Shown: piece after piece, positions 16,307 to 24,866 of the stretch
Layout: the number at the start of each line of letters is the position of its first letter
Numbering within the stretch: position 1 is the first letter of the stretch
Source: Actinopolymorpha singaporensis
Lineage (GTDB): Bacteria > Actinomycetota > Actinomycetes > Propionibacteriales > Actinopolymorphaceae
Assembly: GCF_900104745.1 (NCBI RefSeq)
Contig: NZ_LT629732.1
Location: 5,381,981-5,445,980, forward strand
Reading direction: 5' to 3'
Length of the DNA stretch: 64,000 bases
The notes under the pieces: model-generated
Databases searched by the model: none
The model's input: only the letters and a program-made list of their open reading frames with translations
Told to the model about the DNA's origin: nothing
Made by a program: the position numbers and the translations under genes

Positions 16307-17413
16307 TCAGCGTGACCAGGTTCGCGCCACCCGCCGGGCCAGCTCGACCAGACTGTCCCGTGGCGCGCCGAGAGCCCGCTCCCGGCCCACGAGTTCCACC
16401 AGCGAATAGGCGGATTCGACGCCCATCGTCCGCATTTCCCGGATTCCGACCAGCACCTGCCCGGCCAGTACTACGCAGGGCCGGATCGCGTCCCCGGCCA
16501 CCGCCGCGACGCCGGAGACCACCTTGCCGCTGGCCGACTGGAAGTCGAAGGACCCCTCACCGGTGAGCACCAGGTCCGCCGCCCGCGCCCGCTCCGGCAG
16601 CCCCACCGCGGCCGAGATCGTCTCGATGCCGGGCACCCGGGTGCCACCGAGCAGCAACACCGCGTAGCCGAGACCGCCGGCAGCGCCGGCGCCCTTCGCG
16701 TCGGCCAAAGACCGGTCGGCCCGGTCGGCGAAATGTTCCAGGGCCGCGTCCAGGGTGACCCGGCGTTCCTCCGCGACACCCTTCTGCGGGCCGAAGACGT
16801 TCGTCGCACCTCGCAGGCCCAGCAGGGGGTTGTCGACGTCGCTGGCGGCGAGGACCTCGACTCCGGCGAGCCGCGCCCGGGCGGGCGCTAGGTCGAGCGC
16901 CGTCACCCCGGCCAGTGCCGCGCCTCCGGACGCCAGGGCCCCGGCCGGCTGCGCGGTCGCACCGAGCGCGGCGAGCAGGCCCGCACCCGCGTCGTTGGTG
17001 CCGCTGCCGCCGAGGCCGAGCACCAACCGGCGAGCGCCCGACTCCAGGGCGGCCGCGACGAGTTCGCCCACGCCGTACGTCGTGGCGCGTTCGGGGTCCC
17101 GGCGCCCGGGCGGGACCAGGTCCAGTCCGCAGGCCTGCGACGTCTCGACGTAGGCGGTGCCCTCGTGCAGCAGGACGGTTGCCGGGGTGGGTTCACCGAG
17201 CGGGCCGGTGACCGTGACCGCGAGCAGCTCACCGCCCAGTGCGGCGGACAGGACGTCGACGAAGCCCGGGCCACCGTCCGACATCGGGACGGTCACCACC
17301 TCGTCGTCCGGCGCCTGGTCGTGCCAGCCGGCGGCCATCGCCTGCGCGGCCTCCACCGCCGTGAGGGTGCCGGCGAACTTGTCGGGAGCGATCAACACGC
17401 GCACGGGCGCCAT
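16307..17413 (-). CDS. glxK: Glycerate kinase (GlxK family)
   Basis: Phosphorylates D-glycerate, linking glyoxylate/allantoin breakdown to glycolysis. 368 residues, typical length. Motifs: VLIAPDKFAGTLTAVEAAQAM at the N-terminus, PMSDGGPGFVDVL, VETSQACGLDLVP, ATTYGVGELVAAALESGARRLVLGLGGSGTNDAGAG (glycine-rich site), GATNVFGPQKG and LTGEGSFDFQSASGKVVSGVA. The ATG at 17413 follows an AAGG directly abutting it; the GTG two codons on is an alternative. The gene is next to erpA as in mycobacteria (Rv2204c-Rv2205c). Confidence 0.9.
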   Translation of the reverse strand: MAPVRVLIAPDKFAGTLTAVEAAQAMAAGWHDQAPDDEVVTVPMSDGGPGFVDVLSAALGGELLAVTVTGPLGEPTPATVLLHEGTAYVETSQACGLDLVPPGRRDPERATTYGVGELVAAALESGARRLVLGLGGSGTNDAGAGLLAALGATAQPAGALASGGAALAGVTALDLAPARARLAGVEVLAASDVDNPLLGLRGATNVFGPQKGVAEERRVTLDAALEHFADRADRSLADAKGAGAAGGLGYAVLLLGGTRVPGIETISAAVGLPERARAADLVLTGEGSFDFQSASGKVVSGVAAVAGDAIRPCVVLAGQVLVGIREMRTMGVESAYSLVELVGRERALGAPRDSLVELARRVARTWSR

Positions 17414-17503
17414 CCTTGCGGGTCGGCGCGGTCCACGCCGCTCCGGGGTGCTTGGGGGCGCCGCACCAACGCCGACCACCGGGTGCGGCGTAATGCCGAG
17501 TAA

Positions 17504-17509
17504 TAGGGT
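17504..17509 (+). promoter_or_regulatory. -10 hexamer of a leaderless GNAT gene
   Basis: TAGGGT, six bases, then GTG at 17516. The spacing puts the transcription start on the start codon, and no ribosome site precedes it. Confidence 0.6.
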
Positions 17510-17515
17510 CGGACC

Positions 17516-18400
17516 GTGTTGATCAGGCCGATGCGTGACGACGACATCGGGGCGGCGCGCGCGCTCACCCACGAGGAGCTGCAACTGAGCCGCTCGGCGA
17601 CCCGGCCGGCCTCGCTGCCCGCCCCGCCCGCCGGCCCGCCGACGCCGGACTGGAGCGGCCGCTGGGAACGCCGCGCCAAGCACCTCCTGCGTCACGACGC
17701 GGAGGGATGCTGGGTGGCCGAGACCGACGGCGAAGTGGTCGGAGTGGCGATGTCGCTGCGCCGGGAGAAGCTCTGGGGACTGTCGGCTTTCTTCGTCCAC
17801 CCGCAGGCACAGGGTGCGGGTGTCGGCGCGGCGCTGCTGGACGCGGCCCTCGGCTACAGCCAGGGCTGCCTGCGCGGCATCATCATCTCCACCGCCGATC
17901 CGCGAGCCGCCCGTCGCTACCGGCTGGCCGGCTTCACCCTGCACCCCACGATCCGGGTCGCCGGTACGGTCGACCGCTCGGCGATTCCGGTGGTGGACGG
18001 CGTACGGACCGGTGGGCCCGGCGACCAGGATCTGTGCGCCTCGGTGGACCGGCGGGTGCGCGGCGCCGCGCACGGCGTCGACCACGAGTTCCTGTGCGCG
18101 GAGTACGGCCTGCTGGTGTCCGACACCTTCACCGGGAGCGGCTACTGCTTCGTCGACCCGTCCGGGTCACCGGTGCTGCTGGCCGCCACCAGCCGCAAGA
18201 TCGCCCAGCGGCTGCTGTGGGCCGCGCTGGCGGTGTCACCGGAAGGCGCGGACGTACATGTCGACTACCTCACCGCCGACCAGGAGTGGGCCGTCGACGT
18301 GGCCCTGGCTGCCGGGCTGTCCCTGCGGACCGAGGGCTACCTGTGCCTGCGCCACATGCGCCCGCCGGCGCCGTACCTGCCCTCCGGCGCGTTCCTCTGA
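17516..18400 (+). CDS. GNAT-type N-acetyltransferase with two GNAT-like halves
   Basis: 294 residues. The first half holds a full acetyl-CoA site: WVAETDGEVVGVAMSLRRE (beta strands 2-4), LSAFFVHPQAQGAGVGAALLDAAL (the Q/RxxGxG/A motif), and TADPRAARRYRLAGFTLHPT. The second half (about residues 160-285) looks like a second, divergent GNAT fold without a clear CoA loop (SGYCFVDPSGSPVLLAATSRKIAQRLLWAAL, DYLTADQEWAVDVALAAGL). The acceptor is unknown. The GTG start is chosen because the -10 hexamer sits six bases before it. It runs opposite to glycerate kinase and convergently with pspAB (34-bp gap). Confidence 0.78.
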   Translation: MLIRPMRDDDIGAARALTHEELQLSRSATRPASLPAPPAGPPTPDWSGRWERRAKHLLRHDAEGCWVAETDGEVVGVAMSLRREKLWGLSAFFVHPQAQGAGVGAALLDAALGYSQGCLRGIIISTADPRAARRYRLAGFTLHPTIRVAGTVDRSAIPVVDGVRTGGPGDQDLCASVDRRVRGAAHGVDHEFLCAEYGLLVSDTFTGSGYCFVDPSGSPVLLAATSRKIAQRLLWAALAVSPEGADVHVDYLTADQEWAVDVALAAGLSLRTEGYLCLRHMRPPAPYLPSGAFL

Positions 18401-18434
18401 CCGCCCGCAGGCAGACCCCTCTCGGGCTCCCGGC

Positions 18435-19004
18435 TCACATGCCGGGCGCACCCCACACCGGGAACCAGCGGGACAGGTCCTGCTCGATCTTCAGGTCGTT
18501 GGCCACCAGGCCGCGAGCCTGCAGCTCCAGCGCGTTGTCCCGGCGTTCGCCGGACAGCGGCGCGAAGGGGTAGAACGCGCCGCGCTTGTAGAGGTAGACC
18601 AGCGCCAGCCTGCGGCCGTCGCCGTTGACGAAGGTGACCAGCGAGCACAGCAGGGACGGGCCGAACCCGGCCGCCTCCAGCGAGGAGTTGACCGCGTGCA
18701 GGTCGGTGACCAGGCCGGAGGTGTCCTCCGGGTCGTGGCGTACGACCAGCCAGGTGAAGCCGTAGTCGTCGGTGACCCGCTCGACCTTCGGGCCCTCGTC
18801 GGCGTCCAGCAGCTCCTGGATGTCGGCCTGGGTGGTCGCGAAGGCCCCGCCCTCGGCGGCGCGGTAGCAGACCGAGCCCACGCCGGTAGGCCGGAAGTCC
18901 GCGGCCGCCTGCAGCGTCAGTGCCGCCTGCGGAAGCCCGAACAGCTGGTCGAGGTCGGGCCTCTTCGGCTGGCTACGCCCGAGGAGCGCGTCGAGGAACT
19001 TCAT
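18435..19004 (-). CDS. pspAB: PspA-associated protein PspAB
   Basis: 189-residue soluble protein starting MKFLDALLGRSQPKRP. It has FGLPQAALTLQAAADFRPTG, DDYGFTWLVVRHDP, GFGPSLLCSLVTFV, ALVYLYKRGAFYPFAPL and a C-terminal EQDLSRWFPVWG. I recognise it as PspAB by this pattern and by context: it is the last gene of a pspA-pspAA-htpX-pspAB run. Molecular role is not established; it accompanies membrane-stress operons in actinobacteria. The ATG at 19004 lies 85 bp after htpX, across a hairpin. Confidence 0.85.
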   Translation of the reverse strand: MKFLDALLGRSQPKRPDLDQLFGLPQAALTLQAAADFRPTGVGSVCYRAAEGGAFATTQADIQELLDADEGPKVERVTDDYGFTWLVVRHDPEDTSGLVTDLHAVNSSLEAAGFGPSLLCSLVTFVNGDGRRLALVYLYKRGAFYPFAPLSGERRDNALELQARGLVANDLKIEQDLSRWFPVWGAPGM

Positions 19005-19044
19005 GCCGGCAGCCTTTCGGTTCCGCTGGGGACGGAGCGTGGCC

Positions 19045-19073
19045 GTGGGCGCCCACGGTCAGCGGGCGCCCAC
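19045..19073 (-). terminator. Intercistronic hairpin between htpX and pspAB
   Basis: GTGGGCGCCC (19045-19054) pairs perfectly with GGGCGCCCAC (19064-19073) across a 9-base loop. There is no T-run, so it may stabilise or attenuate the operon transcript rather than end it. Confidence 0.5.
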
Positions 19074-19089
19074 GCGTGCGTCACTTCTT

Positions 19090-19992
19090 TCAGAGCATCG
19101 GCTTGCCGAGCTCGGCGCTCACCTGCGCCAGCCGGGCCAGGCGTTGTTCGGTCGTGGGGTGGGTGGACAGCAGGTTGCCCAGCGACCTCCCCACCGCGGC
19201 CGGGGCGAAGAAGAACGCCTGAGCCGGCTGGGACCTGCGCAGGTCCCGGGTGGGGATCGCGGACATGTCGCCGGAGATCTTGGTCAGGGCGGACGCCAGC
19301 GCCGAGGGCTGGCCGGTGAGGTAGGCACCGGCCCGGTCGGCGGCGAACTCGCGGTAGCGGGACAGCGCCCGGGTGAGCAGGAAGCTGATCACGTAGACCG
19401 CGATGCTGGCCAGCCAGACCACCGCGAACACCAGCGCGGCGTTGTTGTCCCGGCTGCCGCGGCCCATGCCGGAGTACATCCCGAACCGGGCGACCAGGCC
19501 GGCCAGTACGCCGAGGAACGACGCGATTGTCATCACCGCGACGTCGCGGTGGGCGACGTGGGACAGCTCGTGAGCCAGAACGGCCTCGAGTTCGGTGCGG
19601 TCCAGTTTCCTCATGATGCCCGTGGTGACACAGACCACGGCCTTGTTGGGGTTGCGGCCGGTGGCGAAGGCGTTCGGCATGTCCGTGGGCGCGATGGCTA
19701 CCCGCGGCTTGGGCATGTCGGCGAGCGCGCACAGCCGGTCGATCACCGCGTGCAGCTCGGGCGCCTCGTCGGGAGAGACCTCGCGGGCCCCCATCGCGGC
19801 GAGGGCGATCTTGTCGGAGAAGAACCACTGTGCCAGCAGGAACCCGCCGGCGATGATGATCACCCAGGCGAGGTTCAGCCCGGCGGCGATGAGCCCGCCG
19901 ACGGCCGCGACATACAGCAGGCCGAGCAGGAACATGACCAGGACCATCCGCGAGGTGAGGCCCCGGTCGGGTTGGAATCGTGTGCGAGCCAT
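19090..19992 (-). CDS. htpX: Membrane zinc metalloprotease HtpX
   Basis: 300-residue M48-family protease that degrades misfolded membrane proteins. Two N-terminal membrane helices (MVLVMFLLGLLYVAAVGGLIAAG, LAWVIIIAGGFLLAQWFF) precede the catalytic zinc motif VLAHELSHVAHRD (HExxH), with the third ligand in SRYREFAADRAGAYL. Two further hydrophobic helices lie between them (MTIASFLGVLAGLVARFG, AALVFAVVWLASIAVYVISFLL). The ATG at 19992 follows AAGGAGCGG; a GTG nine codons earlier overlaps that ribosome site and is unlikely. It belongs to the PspA operon, tying it to envelope stress. Confidence 0.93.
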   Translation of the reverse strand: MARTRFQPDRGLTSRMVLVMFLLGLLYVAAVGGLIAAGLNLAWVIIIAGGFLLAQWFFSDKIALAAMGAREVSPDEAPELHAVIDRLCALADMPKPRVAIAPTDMPNAFATGRNPNKAVVCVTTGIMRKLDRTELEAVLAHELSHVAHRDVAVMTIASFLGVLAGLVARFGMYSGMGRGSRDNNAALVFAVVWLASIAVYVISFLLTRALSRYREFAADRAGAYLTGQPSALASALTKISGDMSAIPTRDLRRSQPAQAFFFAPAAVGRSLGNLLSTHPTTEQRLARLAQVSAELGKPML

Positions 19993-20120
19993 GTGTTTCA
20001 CCGCTCCTTGAAGGGTCACTCATACGACGACGCGCGAGCACCAGAATGTTCCCGGCGCTCGCGCGTGTGACGTATGAGTTCGCTCACCTGCTGTGGTCGG
20101 GTTGGTGGACCCCACCCGAT

Positions 20121-20399
20121 CTATCCGGGGATGAGGCCTTCCTCCCCCAGGAGCTCCTTCACCTCGTCGACCGTTGCGTCCTCCGGCGGCAGGAACAGGT
20201 CGGACTCCTCCAGCGAGTCGTCCGGCAGCTTCGTGCCCACCGCGCGTACCTGCTCGAGGAGACCCGTCAGGGCCCCCCGGAAACCTTCCTCGTCCCCGGC
20301 GTTGACCGCGGCCTCGAGTCGCGCGTCGAGCTCGTTCAGCGCGTCGAGGTGCTCGTTGGGTACCCGAAGCTGCCCCTCGCCGAGTATGCGGACGATCAC
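20121..20399 (-). CDS. pspAA: PspA-associated protein PspAA
   Basis: 92-residue small protein beginning VIVRILGEGQLRVPNEHLDALNELD, with an acidic middle (NAGDEEGFRGALTGLLEQVRAVG) and end DDSLEESDLFLPPEDATVDEVKELLGEEG. It is the PspAA domain partner of PspA in actinobacteria and archaea. Its GTG start overlaps the pspA stop codon (GTGA), so the two are translationally coupled. Confidence 0.88.
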   Translation of the reverse strand: MIVRILGEGQLRVPNEHLDALNELDARLEAAVNAGDEEGFRGALTGLLEQVRAVGTKLPDDSLEESDLFLPPEDATVDEVKELLGEEGLIPG

Positions 20400-21220
20400 G
20401 ATCCCTCACCCTGCCTTTGTGGCTGGTCCGGTGCGGGCTGGGCGGACTGCTGCGTCGCGGACGGCGCTGCCTGCTCGCCCGGAGTTGCCTGTCCCTCGAT
20501 CTGCCGGGCCGGGGCCGAGCCCCCGCCGAGCTGGGCCTTCATCGCGGCCAGCTCGCTCTCGACGTCGTTGCCCGACGCCATGCGCTCCAGCTCCAGGGAG
20601 ATGTCGTCCTTGCTGGTGCCGGTGACGTCGTCCAGCGCGCCGGAGGCAAGCAGCTCGTCGATCGCACCGGAACGGGCCTGCAGCTCGGCCGTCTTGTCCT
20701 CGGCCCGCTGCACGGCGAGGTTGACGTCGCCCATCTCCTCGGAGATGCCGGTGAACGCCTCGCCGACCCGGGTCTGCGCCTCGGCAGCCGTGTAGGTGGC
20801 CTTGATGGTCTCCTTCTTGGTGCGGAACGCCTCGACCTTGGTCTGCAGGCGCTGCGCCGCGAGGGTGAGCTTCTCCTCTTCACCCTGCAGCGTGGCGTGC
20901 TGGGTGCTGAGGTCGCCGATCTGCTGCTCCACGCCGGACCGCCGGGTCAGCGCCTCACGGGCCAGGTCCTCCCGCCCCATGGACAGCGCCTTCTGTGCCT
21001 GGTCCTTGAGCTTGCTGGACTGCTGGTTGAGCTGGTTCATCTGCAGCTCGAGCCGCTTGCGGCTGGTCGCGACGTCAGCCACACCACGCCGGACCTTCTG
21101 GAGCATTTCCAGCTGCTTCGTGTAGGAGTAGTCGAGCGTCTCGCGCGGGTCTTCGGCGCGGTCCATCGCCTTGTTGGCCTTCGCGCGGAAGATCATCGCG
21201 AAGCGGTTGAGAATACCCAT
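20396..21220 (-). CDS. pspA: Phage shock protein A / IM30 family protein
   Basis: 274-residue peripheral membrane protein that polymerises to protect the cell membrane. It starts MGILNRFAMIFRAKANKAMDRAEDP, the family's amphipathic N-terminal helix, followed by long coiled-coil helices (YTKQLEMLQKVRRGVADVATSRKRLE, LEREALTRRSGVEQQIGDL). The C-terminal tail is Gly/Gln/Pro-rich, longer than in E. coli PspA and probably disordered. The ATG at 21220 was chosen for the family N-terminus; a longer upstream frame has no matching residues. It is the first gene of a four-gene stress operon. Confidence 0.92.
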   Translation of the reverse strand: MGILNRFAMIFRAKANKAMDRAEDPRETLDYSYTKQLEMLQKVRRGVADVATSRKRLELQMNQLNQQSSKLKDQAQKALSMGREDLAREALTRRSGVEQQIGDLSTQHATLQGEEEKLTLAAQRLQTKVEAFRTKKETIKATYTAAEAQTRVGEAFTGISEEMGDVNLAVQRAEDKTAELQARSGAIDELLASGALDDVTGTSKDDISLELERMASGNDVESELAAMKAQLGGGSAPARQIEGQATPGEQAAPSATQQSAQPAPDQPQRQGEGS

Positions 21221-21540
21221 CGAGGTCGGCCGCCCCCTTCGTCTCCAGGCCGGTCGTGCCTCCCTGCCGCGGATGGCACGGGACGGCGTCGTGTGTGGGT
21301 TCACCCTATGCCGACGAACGTACAAGGGCGACCCCACCTCCCCCGGACATTTCCCCTAGACGAGCCGCGATCCCGCGGAGTTCCCGGCGGACTTCCTCAG
21401 GGGGTGTCCTGCGGAGTTTCCGGCGGAGTTTCCGGAGTGTTCTCCGGGGATTTCCCGGCGGAGCCCGTGGTCCGATCCCGCAGCGGACGGCACCGTCGGT
21501 GACCGCCCGGGCGGGCTGGGGCACAGATTTGCCGGACCGT

Positions 21541-21546
21541 TACTCT
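21541..21546 (+). promoter_or_regulatory. -10 hexamer of the leaderless DUF3043 gene
   Basis: TACTCT, six bases, then GTG at 21553. No ribosome site is present. Confidence 0.6.
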
Positions 21547-21552
21547 GTGGGC

Positions 21553-22149
21553 GTGTTCCGACGCCGTACGACAACCGAGGCCCCCGCCGAGACGGCCACC
21601 GAGCCGACGCCGTCCACGAAGGCCGGCGGCACCGGCGGCAAGGGACGCCCCACGCCCAAGCGCCGCGAAGCCGAGCAGGCCCGCAAGACCCGGGTCAGCG
21701 CGCCACGCGACCGCAAGGAGGCGATCCGCCAGCAGCGGGAGAAGTCCCGCTCGGAGCGCGCCAAGATCCAGCAGGCGATGGCCACCGGCGACGAGCGCTA
21801 CCTCCCGGCCCGGGACAAGGGCCCGGTGCGGAGGTTCGTCCGCGACTACGTCGACTCCCGCCGCACCCCGGCGGAGTACCTCCTGCCGTACTTCCTGGTC
21901 ATCTTCATCTTCATGACCTTGCCGATGCCGCAGGTGCGGGTGGTGGCGACCTACCTCTGGCTGGTGGCGATCATCATCGTGCCGCTGGACCTGCTCCTGT
22001 TGGGGCGGCGGCTGAAGAAGCGGCTGCGCGAGGAGTTCCCCAACGACAGCCACCGCGGCGCGCTGTCGTACGGCATCATGCGCTCGACCCAGATCCGCCG
22101 GCTGCGGATGCCGAAGCCACAGGTCAAGCCCGGCGGCGAGAAGATCTAG
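21553..22149 (+). CDS. DUF3043 membrane protein
   Basis: 198-residue actinobacterial conserved protein. It has a basic, Lys/Arg-rich N-terminal half (KGRPTPKRREAEQARKTRV, KEAIRQQREKSRSERAKIQQAM), the conserved GDERYLPARDKGPVRRFVRDYVDSR, then two membrane helices (EYLLPYFLVIFIFMTLPM, YLWLVAIIIVPLDLLLLG) and a basic tail LKKRLREEFPNDSHRGALSYGIMRSTQIRRLRMPKP. Function is unknown in the family. The GTG at 21553 was chosen because the -10 hexamer lies six bases upstream; GTG at 21547 is the alternative. Confidence 0.87.
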   Translation: MFRRRTTTEAPAETATEPTPSTKAGGTGGKGRPTPKRREAEQARKTRVSAPRDRKEAIRQQREKSRSERAKIQQAMATGDERYLPARDKGPVRRFVRDYVDSRRTPAEYLLPYFLVIFIFMTLPMPQVRVVATYLWLVAIIIVPLDLLLLGRRLKKRLREEFPNDSHRGALSYGIMRSTQIRRLRMPKPQVKPGGEKI

Positions 22150-22203
22150 GGCGTACGACTGCCGGCCCGCCCGATCAGGTCCGGGGTCACCCCGGCTGGT
22201 CGG

Positions 22204-22413
22204 TCAGTCGGCGGGATGCAGGCTCATCGGGCCGTAGACCTCGCGCCCGGCTTCGAGCAACGTCACCTGGTCGACACCGCTTCCGGCGAGTTCGCGCCAG
22301 GTTTCACCGATCCAGCTCTCGGCGTCGCTCTGGGAGGGGAACTCGCGGCGGGCGAGCTCACCGGCGTCCACGGGGTTGCCCTCGGAATCTTCGAGTCGCC
22401 ACGTCCAGGTCAT
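22204..22413 (-). CDS. Small conserved hypothetical protein
   Basis: 69 residues starting MTWTWRLEDSEGNPVDAG and ending TLLEAGREVYGPMSLHPAD. The compact middle SQSDAESWIGETWRELAGSGVDQV is a recognisable pattern in small actinobacterial proteins of unknown role. It is convergent with the DUF3043 gene (54-bp gap). The frame continues upstream, but that part is Arg-rich and unlike a protein. Confidence 0.65.
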   Translation of the reverse strand: MTWTWRLEDSEGNPVDAGELARREFPSQSDAESWIGETWRELAGSGVDQVTLLEAGREVYGPMSLHPAD

Positions 22414-22564
22414 GAAAGCCGAGCTTAGAGCTTTCCCCGGCTTCGCCGTGGTCTGCTTGGTCGGGCACGGCCGGGGTCGGTCGCACAGGAACCAGGTACA
22501 GGTCCTCAGGTCCTTCCCACCCGAACGTCTCGCCGAGTTCCGGACATCTTTGACTTCCCGGGCC

Positions 22565-22770
22565 GGCCGTGAGAGCGTCCGTCCTGCACGACGTCGTCGG
22601 GCGGGACCCACCGGGTCTCGCACGCAGGGAAAGCCGGTCCGATTCCGGCGCTGACCCGCAACCGTAGGCCGCGTGCCCGCACGTCCGTACGACCTGACCC
22701 GACCACCCGGTCGAGCCGGGCTCGAGCGAACTCACCGGGTGCCCGCGGCGAGCCGGAGCACCTGCCGACG
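22565..22770 (+). ncRNA. Cobalamin (B12) riboswitch
   Basis: The B12-box core is present: GGGAAAGCCGG at 22628-22638, GATTCCGG, then CTGACCCGCAACCGTA ending near 22667, the conserved three-way-junction sequence of AdoCbl riboswitches. The 3' conserved segment AGCCGGAGCACCTGCC is at 22751-22766. It lies in the same direction as, and about 165 bp before, the gene for a secreted protein followed by an ECF transporter. It predicts repression of that operon by adenosylcobalamin. The outer boundaries are approximate; flanking 22414-22564 should hold the promoter. Confidence 0.9.
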
Positions 22771-22936
22771 ACGACCGGCTCCACGACACCCGTCGAGGTC
22801 TGCGGGCGGAGCGCGGGTCACGCACCCGAGCCCTGCCCTCGGCTACCGGCGTTCCACGCCGCACGTAGCCGGGGGCGTTCTCATGTGTGGTCCCGGTTCC
22901 CTTGGCCGTGACCGCACCACGAGAAGAGGACATCGG

Positions 22937-23716
22937 ATGAGGCTCGTTCCGAAGGTCACGCGGCGCTCCGCTGCGGCCTTCCTCCTGACCACCCTGGCGA
23001 CCGTGCTGGCCGCCGGTCTGCTCGCCACGACCGTCGGCGCGGGCGTCGCGCAGGCGTCTGCGTACCGCTACTGGGGCTTCTTCCAGTGGAAGGACAACGC
23101 CTGGAAGATGGCGTCGGTCGGGCCCGGCTCGGTCATCCCGAAGGACGGCGCCGTCGACGGCTGGCGGTTCGCGGTGTCCGGTGAGAAGTCGCCGCCCCGG
23201 TTGCCGCGGGCGGCCGCCGACTTCGCCGAGCTGTGCGGCAGCAGCAAGGCACAGGCAGGCAAGAAGCGGGTCGGGGTCGTCCTCGACTACGGCGTGGCCG
23301 ACGAGGCGCCCGGCGGGCAGCAGCCCGCGAAGCCCCGGGGCGCGTGCGCCGTCGTGGACGCCAAGGCGACCTCCGCGCAGGTGCTCGCCGCCGTCGCCGA
23401 CGTCCGCGAGCAGAAGAGCCTGGTCTGCGGGATCGACGGCTTCCCGTCCAGTGGCTGCGGCGACCCGGTGAAGAAGGCACCGGCGGTCGCCTCGCCGGAG
23501 CCGACCGTGGCGCTCGCGCTGCCCGCCAGTCACACCGACGCCAAGGCGGGCAGGAAGGGGGAGGCCGGCGAACCCCGCGAAGGCGCCGGTGACCGCGCCG
23601 TCGACGCCGGGTCCGGCGGTCTGCCCGTCCTCCCCGTGGTGGCGGTCATCGTCGTCCTGCTTGGCGGCGGGCTGTTGCTGCTGCGCCGTCGACGTAACGC
23701 CGACCAGGGCGCCTGA
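22937..23716 (+). CDS. Secreted membrane-anchored protein of the B12-regulated operon (SCO2322-like)
   Basis: 259 residues. An N-terminal signal peptide (AFLLTTLATVLAAGLLATTVGAGVAQASA) leads to an extracellular domain starting YRYWGFFQWKDNAWKMASVGPGSVIPKDGAVDGWRF, with paired cysteines (AELCGSS, GACAVVD, LVCGIDGFPSSGCGD). A flexible linker and a C-terminal membrane helix (LPVLPVVAVIVVLLGGGLLLL) end in RRRR. I recognise the type from Streptomyces SCO2322-like proteins found beside ECF transporters. It may capture a corrinoid or act with the transporter; function unproven. The ATG at 22937 follows AGAGGACATCGG. Confidence 0.75.
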   Translation: MRLVPKVTRRSAAAFLLTTLATVLAAGLLATTVGAGVAQASAYRYWGFFQWKDNAWKMASVGPGSVIPKDGAVDGWRFAVSGEKSPPRLPRAAADFAELCGSSKAQAGKKRVGVVLDYGVADEAPGGQQPAKPRGACAVVDAKATSAQVLAAVADVREQKSLVCGIDGFPSSGCGDPVKKAPAVASPEPTVALALPASHTDAKAGRKGEAGEPREGAGDRAVDAGSGGLPVLPVVAVIVVLLGGGLLLLRRRRNADQGA

Positions 23717-23720
23717 GCCG

Positions 23721-24866
23721 ATGCGCGCCGTCCACCGGCCCACGCTGCCGCGCACCCTGCATCCGGGTGCGTGGTGGCTGTGGGCGCTCGGCCTGGCGAC
23801 GGCGGCGAGCCGCACCACCAACCCGCTGCTGCTGGTGCTGGTGCTCGCCGTCGCCGGCTACGTGGTGGCGGCCCGGCGTACCTCCGCGCCGTGGGCACGT
23901 TCGTACGGCGCGTTCCTGCGGCTCGGGCTGGTGGTCATCGCGATCCGGGTGGTGTTCCAGTCGCTGTTCGGGGCGGCGGTGACCGGGCGGACGGTGCTGT
24001 TCACACTGCCGCAGGTGCCGCTGCCCGGCTGGCTGGAGGGGATCCGGATCGGCGGCGCGGTGACGGCCGAGGCACTGGCGTCCGCGGCGTACGACGGACT
24101 CCGCCTGGCCGCCGTTCTCGCCTGCATCGGCGCCGCGAACGCGCTGGCCAACCCCAAGCGGCTGCTGGCCGCGATGCCGGGTGCGCTGTACGAGCTCGGC
24201 GTGGCCGTGGTGGTCGCGATGACCTTCGCCCCGCAGTTGGTCGGAGACGCCGCCCGGGCCCGGGCGGCCCGCAGGCTGCGTGGCCGGGCGGACCGGGGCC
24301 TGCGCTCGCTGCGCGCCACCGCCGTACCCCTCCTGGAAGGCGCACTGGAGCGATCGCTGGCCCTGGCCGCGGCGATGGACTCGCGTGGGTACGGCCGGGT
24401 GGGCCAGGTGCCGCGGGCCACCCGGGTGGTGACCGCGGTGCTCGTCCTCGGCGGCCTGGTCGGCCTGTGCGCCGGCGCCTACGGGCTGCTCGCCGCCGAC
24501 GGCGGGCCGTTGTTCGGAGTGCCGATGCTGGTGGCCGGCGCTGCGGCCGCGGTGGCCGGGCTGGCGCTGGCCGGGCGGCGGGCCGTCCGCACGCGGTACC
24601 GCCCCGACCCGTGGGCGCTGCCGGAGTGGCTGGTCGCGGCCAGCGGCGTCGCAGTCGCGGCGGCGTTCACCTGGGCCGCGTCCACCGGCGTACCCGACGT
24701 GGTCGTCTCCGCCTCTCCCCTGACCCTGCCCGGACTGCCGGTGCTCCCCACCGTCGGCGCGCTGCTGGGGCTGCTGCCCGCCTGGGCCTCGCCCCCGCCG
24801 CAGCCGGCCACCGGCCCGTCCGCACCGTCGGACTCGTCCGGCCCTTCTTCGGAGGTGCTCGCGTGA
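23721..24866 (+). CDS. ecfT: ECF transporter transmembrane component (EcfT)
   Basis: 381 residues. The energy-coupling T subunit joins the S component to the two ATPases. Hydrophobic helices (NPLLLVLVLAVAGYVVAAR, LRLGLVVIAIRVVFQSLFG) precede the two coupling motifs ALERSLALAAAMDSRGYG and the ARARAARRLRG region (the Ala-Arg-Gly boxes). The chain is longer than usual because of a C-terminal part with extra helices and a Pro/Ser tail. The ATG at 23721 is 4 bp after the previous stop; the stop overlaps the next gene's GTG. Confidence 0.85.
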   Translation: MRAVHRPTLPRTLHPGAWWLWALGLATAASRTTNPLLLVLVLAVAGYVVAARRTSAPWARSYGAFLRLGLVVIAIRVVFQSLFGAAVTGRTVLFTLPQVPLPGWLEGIRIGGAVTAEALASAAYDGLRLAAVLACIGAANALANPKRLLAAMPGALYELGVAVVVAMTFAPQLVGDAARARAARRLRGRADRGLRSLRATAVPLLEGALERSLALAAAMDSRGYGRVGQVPRATRVVTAVLVLGGLVGLCAGAYGLLAADGGPLFGVPMLVAGAAAAVAGLALAGRRAVRTRYRPDPWALPEWLVAASGVAVAAAFTWAASTGVPDVVVSASPLTLPGLPVLPTVGALLGLLPAWASPPPQPATGPSAPSDSSGPSSEVLA

